Notes under the pieces: generated by a model | The model's input: the letters and a program-made list of their open reading frames with translations, nothing else | The model's database searches: none | What the model was told of the DNA's origin: nothing | Shown: piece after piece, positions 12,339 to 20,724 of the stretch | How positions within the stretch are numbered: position 1 is the first letter of the stretch | Layout: every line of letters starts with the position of its first letter | NCBI RefSeq assembly: GCF_014217685.1 | Contig: NZ_CP043653.1 | Location: 1,616,419 to 1,680,418, forward strand | From: Glaciihabitans sp. INWT7 | GTDB lineage: Bacteria > Actinomycetota > Actinomycetes > Actinomycetales > Microbacteriaceae | DNA: 64,000 nt | Direction of reading: 5' to 3' | Made by a program: the position numbers and the translations under genes

Positions 12339-13876
12339 TCGGTTGCTCCTTCGCGGGCGGCGTCGAATTCGCGAACCCGACGCCGCTGCACCTTGCCGGT
12401 CGCGGCGCGTGGCACATCATCGACGACCTTGATCTCCACGGGCCTCTTGAAGCGCGGCAGCCTCGTCTCGCAGAGCGCCGCCAGCTCGGTGGCGAGAGAC
12501 GGGTCGGACGCCGCGGCCGACGCCGCGATCACGTAGGCGACGGGCACCTGACCGAGGATGGCATCCGGCCGGCCGATGACCACGGCCTCTCGGATTCGCA
12601 GGTCTTCGAGCAGCACGTCCTCGACTTCGGCCGGGTAGAACTTCTCCCCTCCGCGATTGATCACGTCGTCTGAGCGCCCCGAGAGGTACACCCAGCCGTC
12701 CGAATCTACGCGACCGAGATCCCCGGTGCTGAGCCATCCGTCTGCGTCGAACCGGTCAGAGGCGCGACCGCCGAAATAGGAACGCACGATTCCGGTGCCG
12801 CGCACCCAGAGCGAGCCGACCTCTCCGTCTGCGACTTCGCGCCCGCGCTCGTCTCGCACCGAGACCTCACCCCCCACCGGCGGTCCTACCGAGCCGTCGC
12901 GCAACGGTTCTCCGAGGGGCGTCGCGGCGATCTGGCTCGCGCCTTCCGTCATGCCCCAACTGACCACGAGAGGAGTTCCGGCGAAGGCATCACGGACTGC
13001 GTCCGGGAGGGGCGCAGAGGCCGAGCGGATGAATCGGACCCCCTCTGGCACGCGAAGCTCTTCATCGCGGGCGAGCACGGCGAGAATCGCCGGGACCGCG
13101 TTGATCCAGGTGACCCTGCGGTCGACCATCAGCTCCCAGAACCCGGTGCGGCGGAAGCGGCGGTCGAGCACGAGCGCCGCGCCGGCGACGAGAGTGGAGA
13201 GCAGCCCGACCACCTCGGCGTTGACGTGGAAGAGAGGAAGCGGGTTGTAACCGCGGTCCGCGGCGCTGAGTCGATTGTGGCGGGCTATCGCGTGCGCCAC
13301 GACGAGCAACTGGCGCTCGGAAAGCTCCACCCCCTTCGGCGCACCGGTGGAGCCCGAGGTGAAGAGCAGCACCCCTCCCGGGGAATCCGCTCGATCGGGG
13401 AAGGATCGAGACTCCTCGCCAGGTGACTCTTCCGCCCTGTCGGGAATCCCGGTCTGGTGCGCCACCCTCAGCGTCGCGGCGGTGCCCAAGGCAGCGGGCT
13501 GCTCGCGGTCGGTGACCTGAGCGCCGACTGCCGCGACCGTATCGACGACAGCGGCGATGCGCTCGACGTCCGTCACCGCAGCACCGGGGTCGATCGGAAC
13601 GGCGACCCGCCCCGAACTCACGACGGCGAGGAATACGACAGCGAAGGAGAGCGGGTCGGCCAGGTCGACGAACACGACAGCACCGGGCGCGACGGACCGC
13701 GCGTCCAATTCATCGCGCCACGCTGTAGTGGCGGCAGAGAGCTCACCGTAAGAGATCACACGGTCCGACCGCGCGTCCTCGAGATACGGGTCCCGCTCGG
13801 TGGTCCTACCGCGGTTCTCGATGAGTTCACGAAGCGAGAGGAAGGTCAGGGGGGCAGCAGGCGATTCCTCGGTCAC
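12335..13876 (-). CDS. Acyl-activating AMP ligase (ANL superfamily)
   Basis: 513 aa. Adenylate-forming enzyme: core motif LLFTSGSTGAPKGVEL (about 170-185), WGMTE, then STGDLG and SGRSDDVINRGGEKFYPAEVE leading into the small C-terminal domain with the conserved lysine in RAATGKVQRR. Such enzymes activate a carboxylic acid as the acyl-AMP and usually pass it to CoA. The acid is unknown; the family resembles fatty or aromatic acyl-CoA ligases. Starts at GTG 13876 with no Shine-Dalgarno; TAGCCT ends 6 nt upstream. Its stop overlaps the acyltransferase start. Confidence 0.86.
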   Translation of the reverse strand: MTEESPAAPLTFLSLRELIENRGRTTERDPYLEDARSDRVISYGELSAATTAWRDELDARSVAPGAVVFVDLADPLSFAVVFLAVVSSGRVAVPIDPGAAVTDVERIAAVVDTVAAVGAQVTDREQPAALGTAATLRVAHQTGIPDRAEESPGEESRSFPDRADSPGGVLLFTSGSTGAPKGVELSERQLLVVAHAIARHNRLSAADRGYNPLPLFHVNAEVVGLLSTLVAGAALVLDRRFRRTGFWELMVDRRVTWINAVPAILAVLARDEELRVPEGVRFIRSASAPLPDAVRDAFAGTPLVVSWGMTEGASQIAATPLGEPLRDGSVGPPVGGEVSVRDERGREVADGEVGSLWVRGTGIVRSYFGGRASDRFDADGWLSTGDLGRVDSDGWVYLSGRSDDVINRGGEKFYPAEVEDVLLEDLRIREAVVIGRPDAILGQVPVAYVIAASAAASDPSLATELAALCETRLPRFKRPVEIKVVDDVPRAATGKVQRRRVREFDAAREGATE

Positions 13877-13882
13877 GCGTCA

Positions 13883-13888
13883 AGGCTA
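13883..13888 (-). promoter_or_regulatory. putative -10 box, leaderless AMP ligase
   Basis: TAGCCT on the minus strand, 6 nt before the GTG start of the AMP ligase. No clear -35. Confidence 0.45.
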
Positions 13889-13945
13889 ATCGCTCGAGGC
13901 TATGCCGCGCCTGTGGCCTCGGGGGCCTTGACACCGCAACCGGCA

Positions 13946-14920
13946 TCACTTGGTCTGGTCGAGCATCCACTTCCAGGTCGGCAGGTAGAGAGGCAGGCCA
14001 GCCGGCGTTCTCGGGGTGCTGTCGCTGACGGTGCGGCCGTGTGATTCGGCCGCGGTACCCACGTCGAGGGTGCTCACGAGCTGGTGCGATCCGCTCGGCA
14101 CGGGCACCTCCGCGGGCAGTTCCGCTCGCTGCATCTTCAGCTCGGACCAGGACCCGACGATCTTGCTGAAGTACATGTCGTGCTGGTTCACGAAGCCATA
14201 CATCCGGCTGGCGGGGGTGACCCCGGGTTCGCGCATCCACGCCGCCGGGACTCCCTCGTTGGTCTCGACCGGTGAAGAGAACATCAGCACTCCGTGAACG
14301 AGATGGAGGTGAGCGATATAGGCGGATTCACCGCCGCCCTGTGAGTGTCCGGCGAGCACGATCCGCGACCAGTCCACCTCCCCGTGATCGATGTACCGCC
14401 CCCACTGACCGGCCGGATCGACGCTCGCGAGGTGTGCGAGGGCCATGGTGAGTCGGTTGAGGATCGAATTCGCCGGGTCGACGCTGCTCACCGCGCTCGG
14501 AGCGCTTCCGTCGAAGCGGTTGCGCTGCACCGCGGTGTAGCACTCGGGATCACCGCCGCAGGTGTGCACGACGGATTTGCCGCGGTTCCAATAGTCGAGG
14601 CCGAGGACGTCGTATCCGGATGCCACGGCGGTGCGCAGGAACGTGCGGTAATCCCAGGGTCGAGCGCCCGTGGCGGGAAGGAACAGCATCAGTGGGCCGG
14701 GAGAGGCGGCGTGCTGGGCATAGTTGCGTTGGTTGGGAAAGAGGGTCTGGCCCTTCGGGAGACCCAGGCGGAACGAGATCAGCGGTGCCGATTGCCCATC
14801 CGGTTTAGGCAGGGGGCGAGATGACGCCCCGACGGCTCCGAAACTCAGCGAGGAACCGAGAATCACGAGTACGGCGAAAGCGAGCGCCGCCGCGCCCCAT
14901 CTCCCCCGGTGTGTTCTCAC
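13946..14920 (-). CDS. Exported alpha/beta hydrolase-fold protein
   Basis: 324 aa. A basic start followed by a hydrophobic stretch (about residues 10-31) looks like a signal peptide or membrane anchor. The nucleophile elbow GHSQGG (about residues 190-195) marks an alpha/beta hydrolase; the body resembles BPSS1187-type secreted hydrolases. A CGGDPEC pair could form a disulfide, consistent with an extracellular location. Substrate unknown. GTG start at 14920 with TACATT 6 nt upstream, so it probably has its own leaderless promoter, although it lies just before the AMP ligase/acyltransferase pair on the same strand. Confidence 0.72.
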   Translation of the reverse strand: MRTHRGRWGAAALAFAVLVILGSSLSFGAVGASSRPLPKPDGQSAPLISFRLGLPKGQTLFPNQRNYAQHAASPGPLMLFLPATGARPWDYRTFLRTAVASGYDVLGLDYWNRGKSVVHTCGGDPECYTAVQRNRFDGSAPSAVSSVDPANSILNRLTMALAHLASVDPAGQWGRYIDHGEVDWSRIVLAGHSQGGGESAYIAHLHLVHGVLMFSSPVETNEGVPAAWMREPGVTPASRMYGFVNQHDMYFSKIVGSWSELKMQRAELPAEVPVPSGSHQLVSTLDVGTAAESHGRTVSDSTPRTPAGLPLYLPTWKWMLDQTK

Positions 14921-14926
14921 CGGTCA

Positions 14927-14932
14927 AATGTA
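14927..14932 (-). promoter_or_regulatory. putative -10 box, leaderless hydrolase
   Basis: TACATT on the minus strand with a 6-nt spacer to the hydrolase GTG. Confidence 0.45.
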
Positions 14933-14996
14933 ACCGTTCGAACCTCGATCGCCGGCCGCGCGCGTCTGAGAGTTCGTTCAGGCCGTGTCGGAGCCG

Positions 14997-15608
14997 TCAC
15001 CGTCTGCGGGGAAGGCTGCTCCAGAGGGCCTCTGCCTGAGCGATCGTCTCGTCGACAGTGCCGTTGCTGTCGATCACCACGTCGGCGATCGCGAGACGTT
15101 CCGCGTCGGTGGCCTGGGAGTTGAGCCGATGCTGCGCCTCTTCCCGGCTGTGACCGCGCAACTTCACGAGCCGTTCCAGCCGTGTCTCCGCGCTCGCGTT
15201 CACCACGACAATGAGATCGAAGTCGTGATACCCCGGATCATGTGACGCCTCCACGAGAAGCGGGACGTCGTAGACCACCACCGCATCCGGATCGCCACGC
15301 TCTGCGGCAGCGAACAGTTGCCCGCTGAGTTCTCGGATGGCCGGGTGGGTGATGCCGTTGAGCGCGAGCCGGGCATCCGGATCCTGGAAGATCAGCGCCC
15401 CGAGCGCAGCGCGATCGAGGGAGCCGTCGGCGGAGATGACACCGGGGCCGAAGCGCTCCGCGATCGCCGCGAGGCCGGGGGTTCCGGCAGCGACCACATC
15501 CCGAGCGAGCTGGTCGGCATCCACCACTGTCGCCCCGAGTTGCTCGAGGCGCTTCGCGACCACGGTCTTGCCCGAAGCGATGCCTCCGGTGAGGCCGATG
15601 AGATACAC
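14997..15608 (-). CDS. coaE: Dephospho-CoA kinase
   Basis: 203 aa. Phosphorylates the 3'-hydroxyl of dephospho-CoA, the last step of CoA synthesis. P-loop GLTGGIASGKT at residues 5-15, then VVDADQLARDVV and the DVPLLVE motif. The frame stays open to 15722, but the GTG at 15608 is preferred because family members start directly with YLIGLTGG and because TAAACT lies 7 nt upstream, a leaderless arrangement. Located downstream of rpsA, from which it is separated by a hairpin. Confidence 0.95.
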   Translation of the reverse strand: MYLIGLTGGIASGKTVVAKRLEQLGATVVDADQLARDVVAAGTPGLAAIAERFGPGVISADGSLDRAALGALIFQDPDARLALNGITHPAIRELSGQLFAAAERGDPDAVVVYDVPLLVEASHDPGYHDFDLIVVVNASAETRLERLVKLRGHSREEAQHRLNSQATDAERLAIADVVIDSNGTVDETIAQAEALWSSLPRRR

Positions 15609-15615
15609 GTGCGCC

Positions 15616-15621
15616 AGTTTA
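15616..15621 (-). promoter_or_regulatory. putative -10 box, leaderless coaE
   Basis: TAAACT on the minus strand, 7 nt before the coaE GTG. It supports 15608 over upstream in-frame starts. Confidence 0.5.
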
Positions 15622-15793
15622 GCCGCCGCCGGGTACGTCCTCTCCGTGCCCGCAACTCCGGCCGGCGAATGCGGCCCGATCGGCTCGGGGCGCGGGCCCG
15701 GAACGTCCGCGACGGCCCGCATTCCTCAGGCGGCCGGGCCCTCAGGCGGCAAGGCCCTCGTGCCGCGTGTTCCTCATGCGACCCGGTTAACGA

Positions 15794-15827
15794 CGGAACG
15801 GCCGAGCCCGGGGGCCCGACCGTTCCG
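15794..15827 (-). terminator. hairpin after rpsA
   Basis: Perfect 8-bp arms CGGAACGG and CCGTTCCG enclose an 18-nt GC-rich loop, starting about 11 nt past the rpsA stop. There is no U-tract on the minus strand, as is common in high-GC actinobacteria, so it may be a terminator or an mRNA end-stabiliser. Confidence 0.6.
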
Positions 15828-15838
15828 AAAGAAACTGC

Positions 15839-17284
15839 TTAGGAGTTGGAGCTCAGCTTCTCGCGAAGAGCAGCGAGGGCCTCGTCGTCCGCCAGCGTTC
15901 CGGCGGAGTCGGCGTCGTTCGAGAACGAGGAGCCTCCGGCGACCGGTGCGTCGCTGATCTCGTCGGCGGTCGCAACCTGCTTCTTGTGGGCTTCCCAGCG
16001 AGCCTGGGCTGCAGCGTAGTCCTGCTCCCACTTCTCGCGCTGGGACTCGAAGCCCTCTTTCCACTCGTTGGTCTCCGGGTCGAAGCCGTCCGGGTACTTG
16101 TAGTTGCCCGCCTCGTCGTACTCGGTGAGCATTCCGTAGAGCGCCGGGTCGAACTCGGTGCCCTCGGGGTCGACGCCCTCGTTCGCCTGCTTCAGCGAGA
16201 GGGAGATGCGGCGACGCTCGAGGTCGATGTCGATGACCTTGACGAAGACCTCATCGCCGACCGAGACGACCTGCTCGGCGAGCTCGACATGCTTGCCCGA
16301 GAGCTCCGAGATGTGCACGAGGCCCTCGATGCCCTCTGCAACGCGAACGAACGCGCCGAAGGGGACGAGCTTCGTGACCTTTCCGGGAGCAACCTGGCCG
16401 ATGGCGTGGGTGCGGGCGAATACCTGCCAGGGGTCCTCTTGAGTGGCCTTAAGAGACAGGGAGACGCGCTCGCGCTCGAGGTCGACCTCGAGGATCTCGA
16501 CGGTGACCTCCTGGCCGACCTCGACGACCTCAGAGGCGTGCTCGATGTGCTTCCAGCTGAGCTCGGAGACGTGGACGAGACCGTCGACGCCACCGAGGTC
16601 GACGAACGCACCGAAGTTGACGATCGACGAAACGACACCCTTGCGAACCTGGCCCTTGGCGAGGTTGTTGAGGAAGGTCGTGCGGCTTTCGGACTGGGTC
16701 TGCTCGAGGAGCGCGCGGCGAGAGAGCACAACGTTGTTGCGGTTCTTGTCGAGCTCGAGGATCTTGGCCTCGATCTCCTGGCCGAGGTACGGCGTGAGAT
16801 CGCGCACACGGCGCAGCTCGATGAGCGACGCCGGGAGGAATCCGCGGAGTCCGATGTCGACGATGAGACCGCCCTTGACGACCTCGATCACCGAACCCGT
16901 GACGACGCCGTCCGCATCCTTGATCTTCTCGACATCGCCCCACGCACGCTCGTACTGAGCGCGCTTCTTGGAGAGGATGAGGCGGCCTTCTTTGTCTTCC
17001 TTCTGGAGGACGAGGGCTTCGACCACATCGCCGACCTGGACGACCTCGGTGGGGTCCACATCGTGCTTGATGGAGAGTTCGCGGGAGGGGATTACACCCT
17101 CGGTCTTGTAACCGACGTCGAGGAGGACCTCGTCACGATCGATCTTGACGACGGTGCCCTCGATGAGGTCTCCGTCGTTGAAGAACTTGAGAGTCTTTTC
17201 GACCGCGGCGAGAAAGTCTTCAGCAGATCCGATGTCGTTGATTGCGACCTGCTTGGGCGCCTTGTCGGTCGTTACGATTGTCAT
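15839..17284 (-). CDS. rpsA: 30S ribosomal protein S1
   Basis: 481 aa. S1 binds mRNA on the small ribosomal subunit. Four S1/OB-fold repeats are visible (starting about residues 35, 120, 208 and 293), the last two with the characteristic GAFV-x-L/V and GLVHISELS patterns. The C-terminal tail is acidic and Ala/Ser-rich. Actinobacterial S1 normally has four repeats rather than the six of E. coli, so length is expected. ATG 17284 is chosen over upstream in-frame starts because GGAG lies about 9 nt before it and the upstream stretch is not conserved-looking. Confidence 0.97.
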   Translation of the reverse strand: MTIVTTDKAPKQVAINDIGSAEDFLAAVEKTLKFFNDGDLIEGTVVKIDRDEVLLDVGYKTEGVIPSRELSIKHDVDPTEVVQVGDVVEALVLQKEDKEGRLILSKKRAQYERAWGDVEKIKDADGVVTGSVIEVVKGGLIVDIGLRGFLPASLIELRRVRDLTPYLGQEIEAKILELDKNRNNVVLSRRALLEQTQSESRTTFLNNLAKGQVRKGVVSSIVNFGAFVDLGGVDGLVHVSELSWKHIEHASEVVEVGQEVTVEILEVDLERERVSLSLKATQEDPWQVFARTHAIGQVAPGKVTKLVPFGAFVRVAEGIEGLVHISELSGKHVELAEQVVSVGDEVFVKVIDIDLERRRISLSLKQANEGVDPEGTEFDPALYGMLTEYDEAGNYKYPDGFDPETNEWKEGFESQREKWEQDYAAAQARWEAHKKQVATADEISDAPVAGGSSFSNDADSAGTLADDEALAALREKLSSNS

Positions 17285-17410
17285 GTAGTAGTTGCTCCAG
17301 GATGGACATTTATTTGGGCCGGCCGCAGGGACGTGCGCTCTAGAAAAGTGTTTCGTGTATTTTCCGCGACTGGCAGGCGGATGGATTGCCACAGAATTGC
17401 GACGTTTCAG

Positions 17411-17416
17411 TCTATA
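17411..17416 (-). promoter_or_regulatory. candidate rpsA promoter -10
   Basis: TATAGA on the minus strand, 126 nt before the rpsA start, in a 252-bp intergenic stretch that holds no gene. It would give a long leader of about 120 nt. No convincing -35; tentative. Confidence 0.3.
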
Positions 17417-17536
17417 GCGCCCCATTGCCCCGCGCCACCCGGCCTAATCCGCGTGTTCCGCGCGCCGGTTTTCGCTCGGTGGCGTTCCCCGACCAGCACT
17501 TATCGACGGATCCGCGAGCTCATTCCATGCGACGGC

Positions 17537-18508
17537 TCACCTGCGCGCGGCGACTATGGCGCGCAGGGCGGCCCGCAGCTCGGGGTATTCGAAGGCGTAG
17601 CCCGCCTCCGTGAGACGCTCGGGCAGCACCCAGCGACTCTTGAGCACCAGCTCGGTCTCGGTCCGGATCACGGCCGAGCCGATTTCGAGCATCCAGCGCG
17701 CCGCCGGAAGCCCGAAGGGCACGCCTACGACATCGCGCACGGTCTGCATCACCGTGCGGTTGTCGCTCGGGTCGGGCGAGCTCAGGTTGACCGGTCCGTC
17801 GATGTCGGGATGCTCGCGCAGAAACCGGATGATGCCGAGCACGTCAGCCAGATGAATCCAGCTGAACTTCTGGTGGCCGTCGCTCCTCCGGTTCTCGTGG
17901 AACGTCCCTGCCGCACGACGGGCGGCAGTCCCGAACCAGGGGCCATCGAGCTGTGGCCCCCCGAGTCCCATCCGCGCCAGCGCAATCAGCGGCACCAGAG
18001 CGCTTCCGTCGCCGAGCACGATCGCCATCCGGAGCGCGACCCGTCGCGTTCCCGACAACTCACCGTCGAAGAACTCGCGCTCCCAGGCCCGCGCGACATC
18101 CACCGAGAAGCCGTCGCCGAGCTCGCCGGTCGACTCGGTCATCGGTCGGTCTTCTGCATGCCGGTAGATGGTGGCCGTCGATGAATTGATCCAGAGGGTC
18201 GGTGGGTTCCCGCACGCGCGGATCGCCTGGGCGAGCTCCCGCGTCGTCTCCACCCGGGACCGCAGGATCTCGGCACGGTTGGCCGGCGTGTAGCGGCAGT
18301 TCACGCTTTTCCCGGCGAGGTTGATCAGCAGGTCGGCGCCGTCGATCAGGTCGATGATGGCGGCGGTGTCACCCCACCGGGCATCCGCGCCGTCACGTCC
18401 GATCCCCCGCACCGAGGCGCCGGCGGCGCGGAATGACTCGGCGAGATACCGTCCGATGAAACCGGATGCCCCGGCGATCACGATGCGGTCGGCGGCAGTC
18501 TCAGTCAT
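17537..18508 (-). CDS. TIGR01777-family NAD(P)-dependent epimerase (YfcH-like)
   Basis: 323 aa. Rossmann start GASGFIGRYL (residues 13-22) and LINLAGKSVNCRY, the hallmark of the TIGR01777 branch of the short-chain dehydrogenase/epimerase superfamily, then a C-terminal DUF1731 region (LKSRWVLPERL-x-x-AGYAFEYP). The physiological substrate of this family is not established. It lies upstream of rpsA on the same strand but 252 nt away, so probably a separate unit. Confidence 0.88.
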   Translation of the reverse strand: MTETAADRIVIAGASGFIGRYLAESFRAAGASVRGIGRDGADARWGDTAAIIDLIDGADLLINLAGKSVNCRYTPANRAEILRSRVETTRELAQAIRACGNPPTLWINSSTATIYRHAEDRPMTESTGELGDGFSVDVARAWEREFFDGELSGTRRVALRMAIVLGDGSALVPLIALARMGLGGPQLDGPWFGTAARRAAGTFHENRRSDGHQKFSWIHLADVLGIIRFLREHPDIDGPVNLSSPDPSDNRTVMQTVRDVVGVPFGLPAARWMLEIGSAVIRTETELVLKSRWVLPERLTEAGYAFEYPELRAALRAIVAARR

Positions 18509-18677
18509 GGGCGTACTCGATCCTGTGTGGGTTTGAGAAGGAAGTTCGTCGAACCTCCCAGTGAGGGCGTGCTGCCGCTCGCGCCGTCCCCGAAGAACGG
18601 CTCGAGCGGCGACAACACCGCCATGAGGATACGCCGGGAAGCCGGTCGACTCCCGACCATCACGGCGGAGAGGACCC

Positions 18678-20363
18678 CTACGCGAGCAGAGCCGCCTTCA
18701 GGGTGTCGAGGCCGACACCGCCGATGTCGAGGGCTTTCTTGTGGAACGCCTTGATGTCGAAGGCCGCTCCCTCACGACGGGAATACTCGTCGCGGAGCTG
18801 CTCCCAGATCCGCTGCCCGATCTTGTAGGACGGGGCCTGTCCGGGCCAGCCGAGATAGCGGTTGACTTCGAAGCGCACGAACTCCGGGCTCATGTTGACG
18901 TTCTCGCCGAGGAATCCGAAGGCGTAATCGCCGGTCCAGGGGCCCGAGCCGTCGGGAAGCGTCTTCTCCAGGTGCACACCGATGTCGAGTACCACGCGAG
19001 CAGCGCGCATCCGCTGTCCATCGAGCATTCCGAGCCGGTCGGCGGGGTCGTCGAGGTATCCGAGTTGTTCCATCAGGCGTTCCGCGTAGAGCGCCCAGCC
19101 CTCGGCGTGCCCCGACGTCCCGGCGTTGCGACGCCAGGTGTTGAGCAGTGCCTTGTTGTAGACGGCCTGGCCGATCTGCAGGTGATGGCCGGGGACTCCC
19201 TCGTGGTACACGGTCGTGAGCTCGCGCCAGGTGTCGAACTCCGTGACACCCTCGGGAACGCTCCACCACATCCGGCCCGCCCGGGAGAAATCGTCGGTCG
19301 GGGGCGTGTAGTAGATACCGCCCTCCTGGGTCGGGGCGATCATGCACTCGAGTCGACGCACTTCGGCCGGGATGTCGAAGTGCACTCGCGAGAGCTCCTC
19401 CACTGCGCGGTCACTCGTCTCCTGCATCCACTTCTGCAGGGCATCCGTGCCGTGCAGCTTGCGACTCGAATCCTGGTCGAGGAAGGCTATCGCCTCCAAC
19501 ACCGTCGCGCCGGGCTTGATCTCCCGAGCGATCGACTCCTGCTCTGCCGTCATCCGGGCGAGCTCCTCGATCCCCCATTCATAGGTCTCGTCGAGGTCGA
19601 CGACGGCGCCGAGGAAGTCGCGTGAGGCGAGCGTATAGATGTCACGACCCACGGCATCGCGTTCCGGAGCGTGTGGGGCGAGCTCGTTCTCGAGGAAGTC
19701 GGAGAGGGTCGCGTAGGCGCCGGCGGAGTCGCGCGCCGCGGCCGCGAGATCGCCGCGCAAGGAGGCGGGGAGGTCGCTCTCTCCCGCTCGCGCACCCTCG
19801 GCGAGCCGATAGAAGAAACCAGTATCGGCCACCTGTTTGGCCGCCTGGGCAAGCACCTCCCGCACCTGGCGGATGGCCGGCACATTGCCAGCGGCGATAC
19901 CGGTTCGCAGCGTGCGGATGTAGCCGTCCATGGCCGCAGGGAGGTTGCGCATCCGCGTGGCGACGTGTGACCAGTCCTCCTCCGAATCGGTCGGCATCAG
20001 GTCGAAGATGTCACGGAGGCTCTGCGGTGCAGACGCAATCACGTTGAGATCACGCTGCTCGAATCCGGCCTCGTGCTTGTCGATCTGCAGCTGGAGTTCC
20101 CGACTGAGGTCCATCTTGGTGACCTCGTCGACGGCATCCACAGGAGTGGCGGCCTGGATGCTCGCGAGGGTCTTCCTGACCTCCGAGATCACCCGCTCGG
20201 CACCCTCCGGCGAGTAGTCGGCATACTCGCCCTCGTGTCCTTCTCGGCCGAGGTATACGCGATACTCCGGGAAGAGATCGAGCTCGGTATCGACCCAGGT
20301 CTCGGCTATCGCATCGATGGGGGTGGTGGCACGGGCCTCGTGGGCCTGGTCTGCATCAGTCAT
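18678..20363 (-). CDS. DUF885 family protein, putative metallopeptidase
   Basis: 561 aa, cytoplasmic by sequence (no signal peptide). The central YHEGVPGHHLQ (about residue 385) followed by EGWALYAERL is the conserved DUF885 core and resembles a zinc-peptidase HExxxGH site with a downstream glutamate ligand. Function is inferred as a peptidase; no substrate can be given. Starts at ATG 20363 with TAGGCT 6 nt upstream and no Shine-Dalgarno, suggesting a leaderless transcript separate from the HPr operon that ends 43 nt before it on the map. Confidence 0.85.
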   Translation of the reverse strand: MTDADQAHEARATTPIDAIAETWVDTELDLFPEYRVYLGREGHEGEYADYSPEGAERVISEVRKTLASIQAATPVDAVDEVTKMDLSRELQLQIDKHEAGFEQRDLNVIASAPQSLRDIFDLMPTDSEEDWSHVATRMRNLPAAMDGYIRTLRTGIAAGNVPAIRQVREVLAQAAKQVADTGFFYRLAEGARAGESDLPASLRGDLAAAARDSAGAYATLSDFLENELAPHAPERDAVGRDIYTLASRDFLGAVVDLDETYEWGIEELARMTAEQESIAREIKPGATVLEAIAFLDQDSSRKLHGTDALQKWMQETSDRAVEELSRVHFDIPAEVRRLECMIAPTQEGGIYYTPPTDDFSRAGRMWWSVPEGVTEFDTWRELTTVYHEGVPGHHLQIGQAVYNKALLNTWRRNAGTSGHAEGWALYAERLMEQLGYLDDPADRLGMLDGQRMRAARVVLDIGVHLEKTLPDGSGPWTGDYAFGFLGENVNMSPEFVRFEVNRYLGWPGQAPSYKIGQRIWEQLRDEYSRREGAAFDIKAFHKKALDIGGVGLDTLKAALLA

Positions 20364-20369
20364 TCCCCG

Positions 20370-20375
20370 AGCCTA
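20370..20375 (-). promoter_or_regulatory. putative -10 box, leaderless DUF885 gene
   Basis: TAGGCT on the minus strand, 6 nt before the ATG. Confidence 0.45.
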
Positions 20376-20406
20376 GAACAGTCGGTCGCTCCGGTTCAGA
20401 GCGACG

Positions 20407-20676
20407 TCACTCTTTGTCGAGATCGGTGTTCAGAAGCTCGGCGAGGGAATCGAGGGCGGTCTCGGCGTCGTCGCCGTCGGCCTTGAGGGTGACCACCTCT
20501 CCGTGTCCGATCCCGAGCGAGAGCACACCGAGGATGCTGGCCGCATTCACCGTCTTGCCGGCGGCACTGGTGAGAGTCACCGGCACGCCGACTTTGGCGG
20601 CGGCCTGGCTGAACAGTGATGCTGGGCGGGCGTGGAGTCCGACGCTCGAGGCGACGGTGACGGTACGTTCAGACAT
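20407..20676 (-). CDS. ptsH: PTS phosphocarrier protein HPr
   Basis: 89 aa. HPr passes phosphate from enzyme I to sugar-specific EIIA proteins. The active-site histidine is His15 in GLHARPA, and Ser47 lies in AASILGVLSLG at the position of the regulatory serine of Firmicutes. It is the last gene of the seven-gene PTS operon, 48 nt after the dehydrogenase, with a good AGGAG ribosome site. No enzyme I gene is in this window. Confidence 0.95.
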   Translation of the reverse strand: MSERTVTVASSVGLHARPASLFSQAAAKVGVPVTLTSAAGKTVNAASILGVLSLGIGHGEVVTLKADGDDAETALDSLAELLNTDLDKE

Positions 20677-20724
20677 TTCTGGCTCCTAGGTGTTCGGTGC
20701 TGTGATGGGTCGGAAGTGGAAGAT

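Noticed and set aside
17285-17425. N-terminal extension of rpsA to 17425
   Set aside because: The ATG at 17284 has a ribosome site and matches the usual S1 start; the extra codons show no S1 similarity.
15986-18184. 732-codon open frame opposite rpsA and the epimerase gene
   Set aside because: Antisense to S1; its Leu/Glu/Asp-rich pattern mirrors the S1 repeats. No ribosome site and no motif.
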